From Streptomyces sp. DH12 (GTDB lineage: Bacteria > Actinomycetota > Actinomycetes > Streptomycetales > Streptomycetaceae): 64,000 nucleotides of DNA. The notes under the pieces were generated by a model that saw only the letters and a program-made list of their open reading frames with translations, did no database searches and was not told the origin of the DNA. The position numbers were made by a program, and so were the translations under genes. This document shows, piece by piece, positions 54,105-64,000 of this stretch (its first letter is position 1; every line of letters begins with the position of its first letter). The stretch is taken from positions 124,001 through 188,000 of the forward strand of contig NZ_JAHWGT010000007.1 in assembly GCF_020873895.1 (NCBI RefSeq), given 5' to 3'.

Positions 54105-54776
54105 TTGTCCCGCTTCGCGCTCATCAAGGCAGTGCTCGGCCCGGTCCTGCGGCTGATGTTCCGGCCGCGGGTGGAGGGCGTCGACCGCATCCCGGGGTCG
54201 GGGCCGGTCATCCTGGCGGGCAACCACCTGACCTTCATCGACTCGATGATCCTGCCGCTGGTCGTGGACCGCCAGGTGTGCTTCATCGGCAAGGACGAGT
54301 ACGTCACCGGCAAGGGCTTCAAGGGCCGGCTGATGGCGTGGTTCTTCACGGGCGTCGGCATGATCCCGGTGGACCGGGAGGGTGCGGGCGCCGCCGTGGC
54401 CGCGCTGCACACCGGGCGCCGGGTGCTGGAGGAGGGCCGGATCTTCGGCATCTACCCGGAGGGCACCCGCTCCCCCGACGGGCGGCTGTACCGGGGGCGT
54501 ACCGGCATCGCGCGGCTGACGCTGATGACCGGCGCGCCGGTCGTCCCGTTCGCGCTGATCGGCACGGACAAGCTCCAGCCGGGCGGCGCGGGGCTGCCCC
54601 GGCCGGGCCGGGTGACGGTGCGCTTCGGCGAGCCGATGGAGTTCTCCCGCTACGAGGGCATGGACCGCGACCGGTACGTGCTGCGGGCGGTGACGGACTC
54701 GGTGATGGCGGAGGTCATGCGCCTGTCGGGGCAGGAGTACGTCGACATGTACGCCACCAAGGCGAAGGCCGCCTGA
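54105..54776 (+). CDS. 1-acyl-sn-glycerol-3-phosphate acyltransferase (PlsC type)
   Basis: The 223-residue enzyme has the HX4D motif in GNHLTFIDS, IPVDREG, YPEGTRSPDG and VPFALIGTDKL, the four blocks of lysophosphatidic acid acyltransferases, which make phosphatidic acid at the membrane. The start is a TTG at 54105, chosen because GGAGGA lies 6 nt upstream and the next ATG is far inside. It is divergent from glpQ1, and both act on glycerophospholipids. A hairpin begins at its stop codon. Confidence 0.9.
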   Translation: MSRFALIKAVLGPVLRLMFRPRVEGVDRIPGSGPVILAGNHLTFIDSMILPLVVDRQVCFIGKDEYVTGKGFKGRLMAWFFTGVGMIPVDREGAGAAVAALHTGRRVLEEGRIFGIYPEGTRSPDGRLYRGRTGIARLTLMTGAPVVPFALIGTDKLQPGGAGLPRPGRVTVRFGEPMEFSRYEGMDRDRYVLRAVTDSVMAEVMRLSGQEYVDMYATKAKAA

Positions 54777-54800
54777 CCGCCCGTCCGCTGACGGGCGGTC
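54775..54800 (+). terminator. hairpin overlapping the acyltransferase stop codon
   Basis: An 11-bp perfect stem with a 4-nt loop whose left arm includes the last two bases of the TGA. Confidence 0.6.
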
Positions 54801-54838
54801 GCCCGCCGGGGGCGGCGCCTCCGACAGCCGGCCGGTAC

Positions 54839-54876
54839 GCCGAGGGCCGCACCCCACACGGGGTGCGGCCCTCGGC
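54839..54876. terminator. strong bidirectional terminator between acyltransferase and MFS genes
   Basis: A perfect 17-bp stem (GCCGAGGGCCGCACCCC) with the 4-nt loop ACAC between convergent genes. Confidence 0.85.
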
Positions 54877-54969
54877 CGTGTCCGGCGGCGCCGACCGGGC
54901 CTCGGCGCCCGGCGCGGTGGCGCGGCCCGCCGCGCGGGCCGGTCGCCGCCGGCCGGCCCCCGGCGCCGG

Positions 54970-56514
54970 TCACGGGTGCTCGACGCCCTCCTCCAGGCGC
55001 TGGCCGCGCAGCAGGAACCAGGCGGCCACCGCCGTGGCGAGGAGGACGGCCGCGCCGAAGCCGGCCGCGAGGCGCAGGCCCTCGACGAAGGCGTGCTGGG
55101 CGGCGGTCACCAGCGCCTCGGCGGAACGTTCCGGCAGGGCCTTGGCCGCCTCGACCGCGCCGCCCAGGGACTCGTGCGCGGCGGCCGCCGTCCCGGCGGG
55201 TACGCCCGGGGGCGTGGCGAAGTCCCGGTAGACCCCGGTCACGACGGACCCCAGCAGGGCGATGCCGAGCGCGGCGCCCAGCTCGTAGGCCGTCTCCGAC
55301 ACGGCGGAAGCGGAGCCCGCCTGCTCCTTGGGGACGCTGGAGAGGATGACGTCGGCGGTCACCGTGAAGGCGAGGCCGGCGCCGACGCCCACGACCAGCA
55401 GGGAGACGCCCAGCACCGGGTAGCCGGTGGTGCGGTCGAGCACGGTCAGCGCGGCCAGGGCGAGGCCGACCGCGGCCAGGCCGCCGGCCACGACGGACCG
55501 TACCGAGAAGCGGCGCGCGGCGATGCCCGCGAGCAGTCCGGCGCAGACCGCGCCGAGCGCCGCCGGCAGCTCGGCCAGCCCGGCCTCCAGCGGGCTGCGG
55601 CCCTGCACCAGCTGGAGGAACTGGGAGAGGAAGAAGATCAGCCCGGAGAGCCCCAGGATGGTCAGCAGGTCGGCGAGGACCGCGCCGGAGAAGCCCCGGT
55701 GGCGGAAGAGCCGCATGTCGAGGAGGGGCGAGGGGAGCCGCAGCTGGCGGCGGACGAACCAGACCAGCGCGCCCACGCCGACCGCGGCGGCGGCGAACAC
55801 GTCGGCGCGGGCGCCGTGCGCGGCCGCCTCCTTGATCGCGTAGACGACGCCGATCATGCCGACGAGGGAGGTGGCGACGCTGGGCAGGTCCCACGGTCCG
55901 GGCGCGGGGTTCTTCGACTCGGGGATGTACCTCAGGCCGACCACCACGAGCACCGCCATGACGGGCAGGTTGATGAGGAAGACCGACCCCCACCAGAAGT
56001 GCTCCAGCAGGAAGCCGCCCACGACCGGTCCGACGGCGGCGCCGGCGGAGGCCATCGCGCCCCAGATGCCGATGGCGAAGCTCCGCTCGCGGGGGTCGTG
56101 GAAGAGGTTGCGGATGAGGGCCAGCGTGGACGGCATGAGCGTGGCGCCCGCGACGCCGAGCAGTGCCCGTGCGGCGATCATCAGCTCGGGGGTGGTGGCG
56201 TAGGCGTTGAGCACGGAGACCGCGCCGAAGGCGGTGGCGCCGGTGAGGAGCAGCTTCTTGCGGCCGATGCGGTCGCCGAGGCTGCCCATGGAGACGAGGA
56301 GGCCGGCGATGACGAAGGAGTAGACGTCGCCGATCCACAGGAGCTGGGTGCCGGACGGCTTGAGGTCCTCGCTCAGGTACGGGGTGGCAAGGCCGAGGAC
56401 GGTGGCGTCGACCGCCACCAGCAGTACGGCCAGGACGAGGACGGCGAGCGCCAGCCAGCGGCCCGGCCGCCGTGCGATGTCCGCTTCCGCGGTCCGCTGT
56501 TCGGTTCCGGTCAC
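54970..56514 (-). CDS. MFS multidrug efflux transporter (DHA2, 14-span)
   Basis: The 514-residue protein has about 14 hydrophobic helices, the motif-A region GSLGDRIGRKKLLLTGA and motif C-like GAAVGPVVGGFLLE, typical of drug:proton antiporters of the DHA2 group. The N-terminal helix carries LLVAVDATVLGLATPYL, close to the family pattern. Its GTG at 56514 overlaps the tetR stop by 4 nt (GTGA), so the repressor and pump are co-translated. Substrate unknown; a toxic or antibiotic-like compound is the usual case. Confidence 0.92.
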   Translation of the reverse strand: MTGTEQRTAEADIARRPGRWLALAVLVLAVLLVAVDATVLGLATPYLSEDLKPSGTQLLWIGDVYSFVIAGLLVSMGSLGDRIGRKKLLLTGATAFGAVSVLNAYATTPELMIAARALLGVAGATLMPSTLALIRNLFHDPRERSFAIGIWGAMASAGAAVGPVVGGFLLEHFWWGSVFLINLPVMAVLVVVGLRYIPESKNPAPGPWDLPSVATSLVGMIGVVYAIKEAAAHGARADVFAAAAVGVGALVWFVRRQLRLPSPLLDMRLFRHRGFSGAVLADLLTILGLSGLIFFLSQFLQLVQGRSPLEAGLAELPAALGAVCAGLLAGIAARRFSVRSVVAGGLAAVGLALAALTVLDRTTGYPVLGVSLLVVGVGAGLAFTVTADVILSSVPKEQAGSASAVSETAYELGAALGIALLGSVVTGVYRDFATPPGVPAGTAAAAHESLGGAVEAAKALPERSAEALVTAAQHAFVEGLRLAAGFGAAVLLATAVAAWFLLRGQRLEEGVEHP

Positions 56515-57062
56515 TTCTCCACGCTCCTGCGCGCTCCGCCGAGCAGCAACTCGACGATCATGTAGTGGAAGTCCTTGCCCGCGACGCGGCCGTCCTGGAC
56601 GGCCCAGGCACAGGCCCCGACGAGGCCGTAGAGCGCCTCGGTCAGCCAGGCGGGCGTGAGGTCGATGCGGAACTCGCCGCTCTCCTGGCCGCGCCGGAAG
56701 AGGGCCGAGACGCGGGCGTCGAGACGGGCCCAGCCCTGGTTGACCTGGTCGCCCTCGAAGAGCTGGTTCTCGGTGACGAGGAACGACAGCAGGCCGGCGA
56801 CCGGCTCCACGCCGGCGATCAGTCGCCGCAGGGCGTCCTCGGCGCGGTCCTCGTCGAGGCGGGCGGCGTCCAGGGCCGCCTCGAACTCCTGGATTCCGAG
56901 CGCCTCCAGCGCCCTGACCAGCGCGTCCCGCCCGGCGAAGTGCCGGTGCAGGGTCGCGCGGCCGATCCCGGCGGCGCGGGCGACCTCGTCCATGGTGGCG
57001 GTCGCCTTGCGGGAGAGGAGGGCGGCAGCGGTGCGCAGCACCTGCTCACGGTCGACTGTCAT
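56511..57062 (-). CDS. TetR family transcriptional repressor
   Basis: The 183-residue regulator has an N-terminal helix-turn-helix (ATMDEVARAAGIGRATLHRHF) and a helical C-terminal ligand-binding domain. It sits upstream of the efflux gene it overlaps, so it probably represses itself and the pump and is released by the pump substrate. The mRNA appears leaderless: TAGGCT on the minus strand lies 6 nt before the ATG at 57062. Two palindromes just upstream are likely operators. Confidence 0.92.
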   Translation of the reverse strand: MTVDREQVLRTAAALLSRKATATMDEVARAAGIGRATLHRHFAGRDALVRALEALGIQEFEAALDAARLDEDRAEDALRRLIAGVEPVAGLLSFLVTENQLFEGDQVNQGWARLDARVSALFRRGQESGEFRIDLTPAWLTEALYGLVGACAWAVQDGRVAGKDFHYMIVELLLGGARRSVEK

Positions 57063-57068
57063 GAGACG

Positions 57069-57099
57069 AGCCTAACCCAAGTGAGACATCAATGTCTCA
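57069..57099 (-). promoter_or_regulatory. leaderless promoter of the tetR-MFS operon
   Basis: On the minus strand TGAGAC (57099-57094), 19 nt and TAGGCT (57074-57069) form a promoter; six nt later comes the ATG. The -35 lies inside the operator palindrome, as expected for repression. Confidence 0.6.
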
Positions 57100-57116
57100 T
57101 TCGGCATGTGCATGCC
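57082..57116. promoter_or_regulatory. paired palindromic operators upstream of tetR
   Basis: TGAGACAT-CA-ATGTCTCA (57082-57099, 8-bp arms) is followed by GGCATG-TG-CATGCC (57103-57116, 6-bp arms). Both have 2-nt spacers. The first overlaps the -35, and a half site (TGAGAC) recurs at the tetR start codon. Confidence 0.65.
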
Positions 57117-57177
57117 TCATTTTCCGTGCACCGCCGGATCCCCGCGCCGGAGTGGCGGCGGGCCGGCCCACAAAACA

Positions 57178-57203
57178 CGGAAGGCCCCTCTCGGGGCCTT
57201 CCG
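57178..57203 (-). terminator. terminator of argH
   Basis: An 11-bp perfect stem with a 4-nt loop, 14 nt after the argH stop. Confidence 0.8.
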
Positions 57204-57217
57204 GTCATGCGCGGGCG

Positions 57218-59943
<2,726 letters not shown>

Positions 59944-59975
59944 GGGTTTCTCCTTAGCGGTGCATCCAACGATGG

Positions 59976-60009
59976 GTATAACTATGCAGACCTCCGTATG
60001 GTTTGTCAA
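59976..60009 (-). promoter_or_regulatory. argG promoter with ARG-box-like operator
   Basis: On the minus strand TTGACA (60009-60004), a 17-nt spacer and CATAGT (59986-59981) form the best promoter in the window. The -10 lies in an imperfect palindrome GTATA-n3-TATGC (59976-59988, n partly A/T) that resembles half-sites bound by ArgR; argR is about 1 kb away. Confidence 0.65.
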
Positions 60010-60145
60010 AGCGCCCGGTCAGGGCCCGCGGGACGCGGGCGTGCCACCCGCTCGGGCGCGGCTGAGGAGGGGTCGCGGCGGCGGGTCGCCCCGGACGGAC
60101 GTGCCGGGAGGGCGCGGGCGCGTGCCCCGGCCGTACGGTCGGGAC

Positions 60146-60841
60146 ATGCGCCCCGCACTCGTCCTCGCCGCCGTCCTGCTGCTCTGGCCGGCCCACTCCC
60201 CCGCCCGCGCCGACGCCCCGCCGCCCGCCGGGCCGCGGCCGTCCGCGGCTCCCCCCGCGGAGGCGGCGGAGGGCGCGCAGTTCCTCACCGCCGAGGCCCC
60301 GCACGCGCGGGCCACCTCGGGGACGGTGACCTGGTGGGAGCGGCGCGCGGGGGCCTGGGAACGCGCCGGCTCGGCGCCGGCCCGGTTCGGGGCGGGCGGG
60401 CTGGTCCGCGGCGACCGGCGGGAGCAGGGCACGTCGACCACCCCCGCCGGCGTGTACGACCTGCCGTTCGCCTTCGGCAACGAGGCCGCGCCGACCGGGA
60501 CGACCTACCCCTACCGGCGGGTCACGCCCTCGTCGTGGTGGTGCCAGGACAACGCGTCCCGGTCGTACAACCGGTGGGTGGACCCGCTGCCCGCGGACTG
60601 CCGCGCCGGCGAGGCCGAGCACCTGGTGTCGTACGGGCCGGTCTACGCCCACGCCCTGGTGATCGGCTTCAACTACGACCGGCCGGTGCGCGGGCGGGGC
60701 GCGGGGATCTTCCTGCACGTGAACGGCGCCGGCCCGACCGCCGGGTGCGTGTCGGTGCCGGCGGAGGCGATGGCGCGGATCCTCGCCTGGGTGCGCCCCG
60801 AAGCCCGACCGCGCATCGCGATCGGGTGGACGGGCGCCTGA
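60146..60841 (+). CDS. L,D-transpeptidase-like (YkuD) secreted protein
   Basis: The 231-residue product has a signal peptide (ALVLAAVLLLWPAHSPARA), a Pro/Ala-rich linker and a YkuD-like domain with FLHVNG, GPTAGCVSV and the catalytic-type Cys. YkuD enzymes make 3-3 cross-links in peptidoglycan or attach proteins to it; this one belongs to a shorter branch with a TAGC rather than HGC core, so activity is inferred. The ATG at 60146 has GGTCGGGAC upstream. It lies on the opposite strand between argR and argG. Confidence 0.8.
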   Translation: MRPALVLAAVLLLWPAHSPARADAPPPAGPRPSAAPPAEAAEGAQFLTAEAPHARATSGTVTWWERRAGAWERAGSAPARFGAGGLVRGDRREQGTSTTPAGVYDLPFAFGNEAAPTGTTYPYRRVTPSSWWCQDNASRSYNRWVDPLPADCRAGEAEHLVSYGPVYAHALVIGFNYDRPVRGRGAGIFLHVNGAGPTAGCVSVPAEAMARILAWVRPEARPRIAIGWTGA

Positions 60842-60862
60842 CGGGCGCGTACGGGTACGGCG

Positions 60863-60965
60863 GGGGCCACCCGGCCGCCGCGTGCGGCGGGTCGCCCGGA
60901 CACCGCGTGCGGCGGGGCCACCCGGCCGACGCGTGGGTGCCCGGGCGCCGCGTGCCGTCCGGGGG
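60863..60965. repeat. imperfect tandem repeat between convergent genes
   Basis: GGGGCCACCCGGCCG occurs at 60863 and 60914 (51 bp apart) and CCGCGTG blocks recur at about 25-bp steps (60878, 60903, then variants near 60928 and 60948). The array fills the gap between the transpeptidase-like gene and argR. Confidence 0.6.
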
Positions 60966-60970
60966 TGCCG

Positions 60971-61507
60971 CTACCGGTCGTTCTGCGCCAGGCGCAGCAG
61001 GTGGTCGGCGAGGGCCTGCCCGCCGGCCGGGTCGCGGGAGATGAGCAGCAGCGTGTCGTCGCCCGCGATGGTGCCGAGGATCGCGTGGAGCTCGGCCTGG
61101 TCGATGGCGGAGGCGAGGAACTGGGCCGCGCCGGGCGGCGTCCGCAGCACGACGAGGTTGGCGGACGCCTCGGCGGAGATGAGGAGTTCGCCGGAGAGGC
61201 GCCGCATGCGCTCCTCCTTCGCCGACTCGCCCAGCGGCGCCTGCGGCGTGCGGAATCCGCCCTCGCTCGGTACGGCGTAGATCAGCTCGCCGCCCGTGTT
61301 GCGGATCTTCACCGCGCCCAGTTCGTCGAGGTCGCGGCTGAGCGTCGCCTGCGTGACGCTCAGCCCGTCGTCCGCCAGGAGCTTGGCCAGCTGGCTCTGC
61401 GAGCGCACGGGTTGCCGGTTGAGGATGTCCACGATCCGGCGGTGGCGCGCCGTGCGGGTCTGCGGAACGGAGGGTCCGCCATGGCCGTTGTCCTGCGCCT
61501 CGGTCAT
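60971..61507 (-). CDS. argR: arginine repressor
   Basis: ArgR is the hexameric repressor of arginine genes with arginine as co-repressor. The 178-residue protein has a winged helix ([17 protein letters not shown]) and the C-terminal hexamerisation and arginine-binding motif [12 protein letters not shown]. The ATG at 61507 lies 7 nt after the argD stop; the ribosome site (GGAG) is inside the end of argD. Its position inside the operon is standard for streptomycetes. Confidence 0.97.
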   Translation of the reverse strand: MTEAQDNGHGGPSVPQTRTARHRRIVDILNRQPVRSQSQLAKLLADDGLSVTQATLSRDLDELGAVKIRNTGGELIYAVPSEGGFRTPQAPLGESAKEERMRRLSGELLISAEASANLVVLRTPPGAAQFLASAIDQAELHAILGTIAGDDTLLLISRDPAGGQALADHLLRLAQNDR

Positions 61508-61514
61508 CGTTGTG

Positions 61515-62704
<1,190 letters not shown>

Positions 62705-62708
<4 letters not shown>

Positions 62709-63634
62709 GCGGGTGCCTCCTGTGCGTCGGGCACGACCATCGTGCCGATGCCCTCGTCGGTGAAGATCTCCAGCAGGATGGAGTGCTGCACGCGCCCGTC
62801 GATGACCCGCGCCGTGCGGACGCCGTTGCGCACGGCGTGGAGGCAGCCCTCCATCTTGGGGACCATGCCGCTGGACAGCTCGGGCAGCAGCTTCTCCAGC
62901 TCGGTGGCGGTGAGGCGGCTGATGACCTCGTCGCTGTGCGGCCAGTCCTCGTACAGCCCCTCGACGTCGGTGAGGACCATCAGGGTCTCCGCGCCAAGCG
63001 CCGCAGCGAGTGCCGCAGCCGCCGTATCAGCATTGACGTTGTAGACATGTCCGTCGTCCTCCGAGCGGGCGATCGACGACACCACGGGGATCCGCCCGTC
63101 GGCGAGGAGCGCCTCGACGGCCCCGGTGTCGATGGCCGTGACCTCGCCGACGCGGCCGATGTCGACGGCCTCCCCGTCGATGAGGGGCTGGTGGCGGACG
63201 GCGGTGATGGTGTGGGCGTCCTCGCCGGTCATCCCGACGGCGAACGGCCCGTGCTGGTTGAGCAGTCCGACGAGTTCGCGCTGGACCTGCCCGGCGAGCA
63301 CCATCCGGACCACGTCCATGGCCTCGGGGGTGGTGACGCGCAGCCCCGCCTTGAACTCGCTGACCAGGCCGTGCCGGTCGAGTGCGGCGCTGATCTGCGG
63401 TCCTCCGCCGTGCACCACGACGGGCTTGAGGCCGGCGTGGCGGAGGAAGACGACGTCCTGGGCGAAGGCCGCCTTCAGGTCCTCGTCGACCATGGCGTTG
63501 CCGCCGAACTTGATGACGACGGTCTTGCCGTGGTGGCGGGTGAGCCAGGGCAGGGCCTCGATGAGGATCTGCGCCTTCGGCAGCACGGTGTGCTTGCGCG
63601 GGGGTACGCCCGGCCGGGGCTTGGGTGAGGTCAT
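62705..63634 (-). CDS. argB: acetylglutamate kinase
   Basis: ArgB phosphorylates N-acetylglutamate, often the feedback-controlled step. The 309-residue protein has [21 protein letters not shown], and [12 protein letters not shown], typical of the amino acid kinase fold. An N-terminal extension with a [12 protein letters not shown] helix, as in arginine-sensitive hexameric ArgB, suggests feedback inhibition. The ATG at 63634 overlaps the argJ stop by 4 nt. Confidence 0.97.
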
Positions 63635-64000
63635 GAGCTGTAGGCGCTGTTCTCGTGGACGTAGTCGGCGGTGAGGTCGTTGGTCCAGATGACGGCGGAC
63701 TCGGTGCCGGCGGACAGGTCGGCGGTGATGGTGACCTCCCGGTAGCGCATGTCGACGAGGTCGCGGTCCTCGCCGACGGAACCGTTCTTGCAGACCCACA
63801 CGCCGTTGATGGCGACGTTCAGCCGGTCCGGTTCGAAGGCGGCCGCGGTGGTGCCGATGGCGGACAGCACCCGGCCCCAGTTGGGGTCCTCGCCGTGGAT
63901 GGCGCACTTGAGGAGGTTGTTGCGGGCGATGGAGCGGCCGACCTCGACGGCGTCGGCCTCGGTCGCCGCGTTCACGACCTCGACCCGGATCTCCTTGGAG
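63631..64000 (-). CDS. argJ: glutamate N-acetyltransferase/ornithine acetyltransferase (5'-truncated)
   Basis: Only the last 122 residues lie in the window. They contain [26 protein letters not shown] and the terminal [16 protein letters not shown], the signature C-terminus of ArgJ, which recycles the acetyl group from acetylornithine to glutamate. The self-cleavage Thr lies in the missing part, so activity cannot be judged. It is the most upstream visible gene of the arginine cluster. Confidence 0.95.
   Translation of the reverse strand, partial: SKEIRVEVVNAATEADAVEVGRSIARNNLLKCAIHGEDPNWGRVLSAIGTTAAAFEPDRLNVAINGVWVCKNGSVGEDRDLVDMRYREVTITADLSAGTESAVIWTNDLTADYVHENSAYSS

Overview
The window is a 64-kb piece of a high-GC actinobacterial chromosome, almost certainly from a Streptomyces. 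GTG and TTG starts are common, codon position 3 is strongly GC-biased, a sporulation gene (ssgB) is present, and the gene order from a cyclophilin and relA to the arginine cluster follows the core arm of Streptomyces coelicolor roughly from SCO1510 to SCO1579 (correspondence from memory, not searched). No phage, insertion sequence, CRISPR array or rRNA was seen. Both end genes are truncated: a peptidylprolyl isomerase at the left edge and argJ at the right edge.

Layout. 1-2.1 kb: cyclophilin end and a DUF349 protein, on +. 2.2-18.4 kb: one long minus-strand run. Read in the direction of transcription it goes from phosphatidylinositol synthase and two mannoside enzymes (pgsA, patA, pimA) through a metallo-hydrolase, a LemA-like protein, the PLP synthase pair pdxS-pdxT, YebC, ruvC-ruvA-ruvB, then yajC-secD-secF-apt-relA. 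Many of these genes are joined by 1-4 nt stop/start overlaps. 18.7-22.7 kb, + strand: an EF-G paralogue with a degenerate G4 motif and an unrecognised 540-aa membrane protein. 22.7-27.2 kb, - strand: HIT protein, thrS, and an uncharacterised pair that includes a DUF4365 protein. 27.3-31 kb: exonuclease, two identical tRNA-Val(CAC), ssgB and a CGNR zinc-finger protein. 31-35.3 kb: small membrane proteins, a DsbA-like protein, a double GNAT protein and pabB-pabC. 35.4-36 kb: a five-tRNA cluster (Gly, Cys, Val, Val, Val). 37-38.3 kb: a membrane-anchored Ser/Thr kinase.

38.5-46.2 kb, - strand: an RNA methyltransferase followed by corrin genes: cobL, a very large BluB-CobT fusion and a two-domain cobA. 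46.3-49.8 kb: a GNAT gene and metN-metI-metQ methionine uptake, preceded by a short cysteine-containing reading frame that may be an attenuating leader. 50.3-57 kb: two small membrane proteins, GNAT, a sigma-70-like factor, a Tat-exported glycerophosphodiester phosphodiesterase with a PHO-box-like element, an acyltransferase and a tetR-MFS efflux operon. 57.2-64 kb: arginine biosynthesis (argJ-argB-argD-argR, argG, argH) with an L,D-transpeptidase-like gene on the opposite strand between argR and argG.

Most of the window is conserved housekeeping DNA. The less ordinary features are regulatory or architectural: several short-period tandem arrays in gene-end spacers (three of them contain the TGA stop of the adjacent gene), leaderless starts, two candidate upstream minicistrons, and a CobT protein whose N-terminal half is about 600 residues of Pro/Ala/Glu-rich low-complexity sequence.
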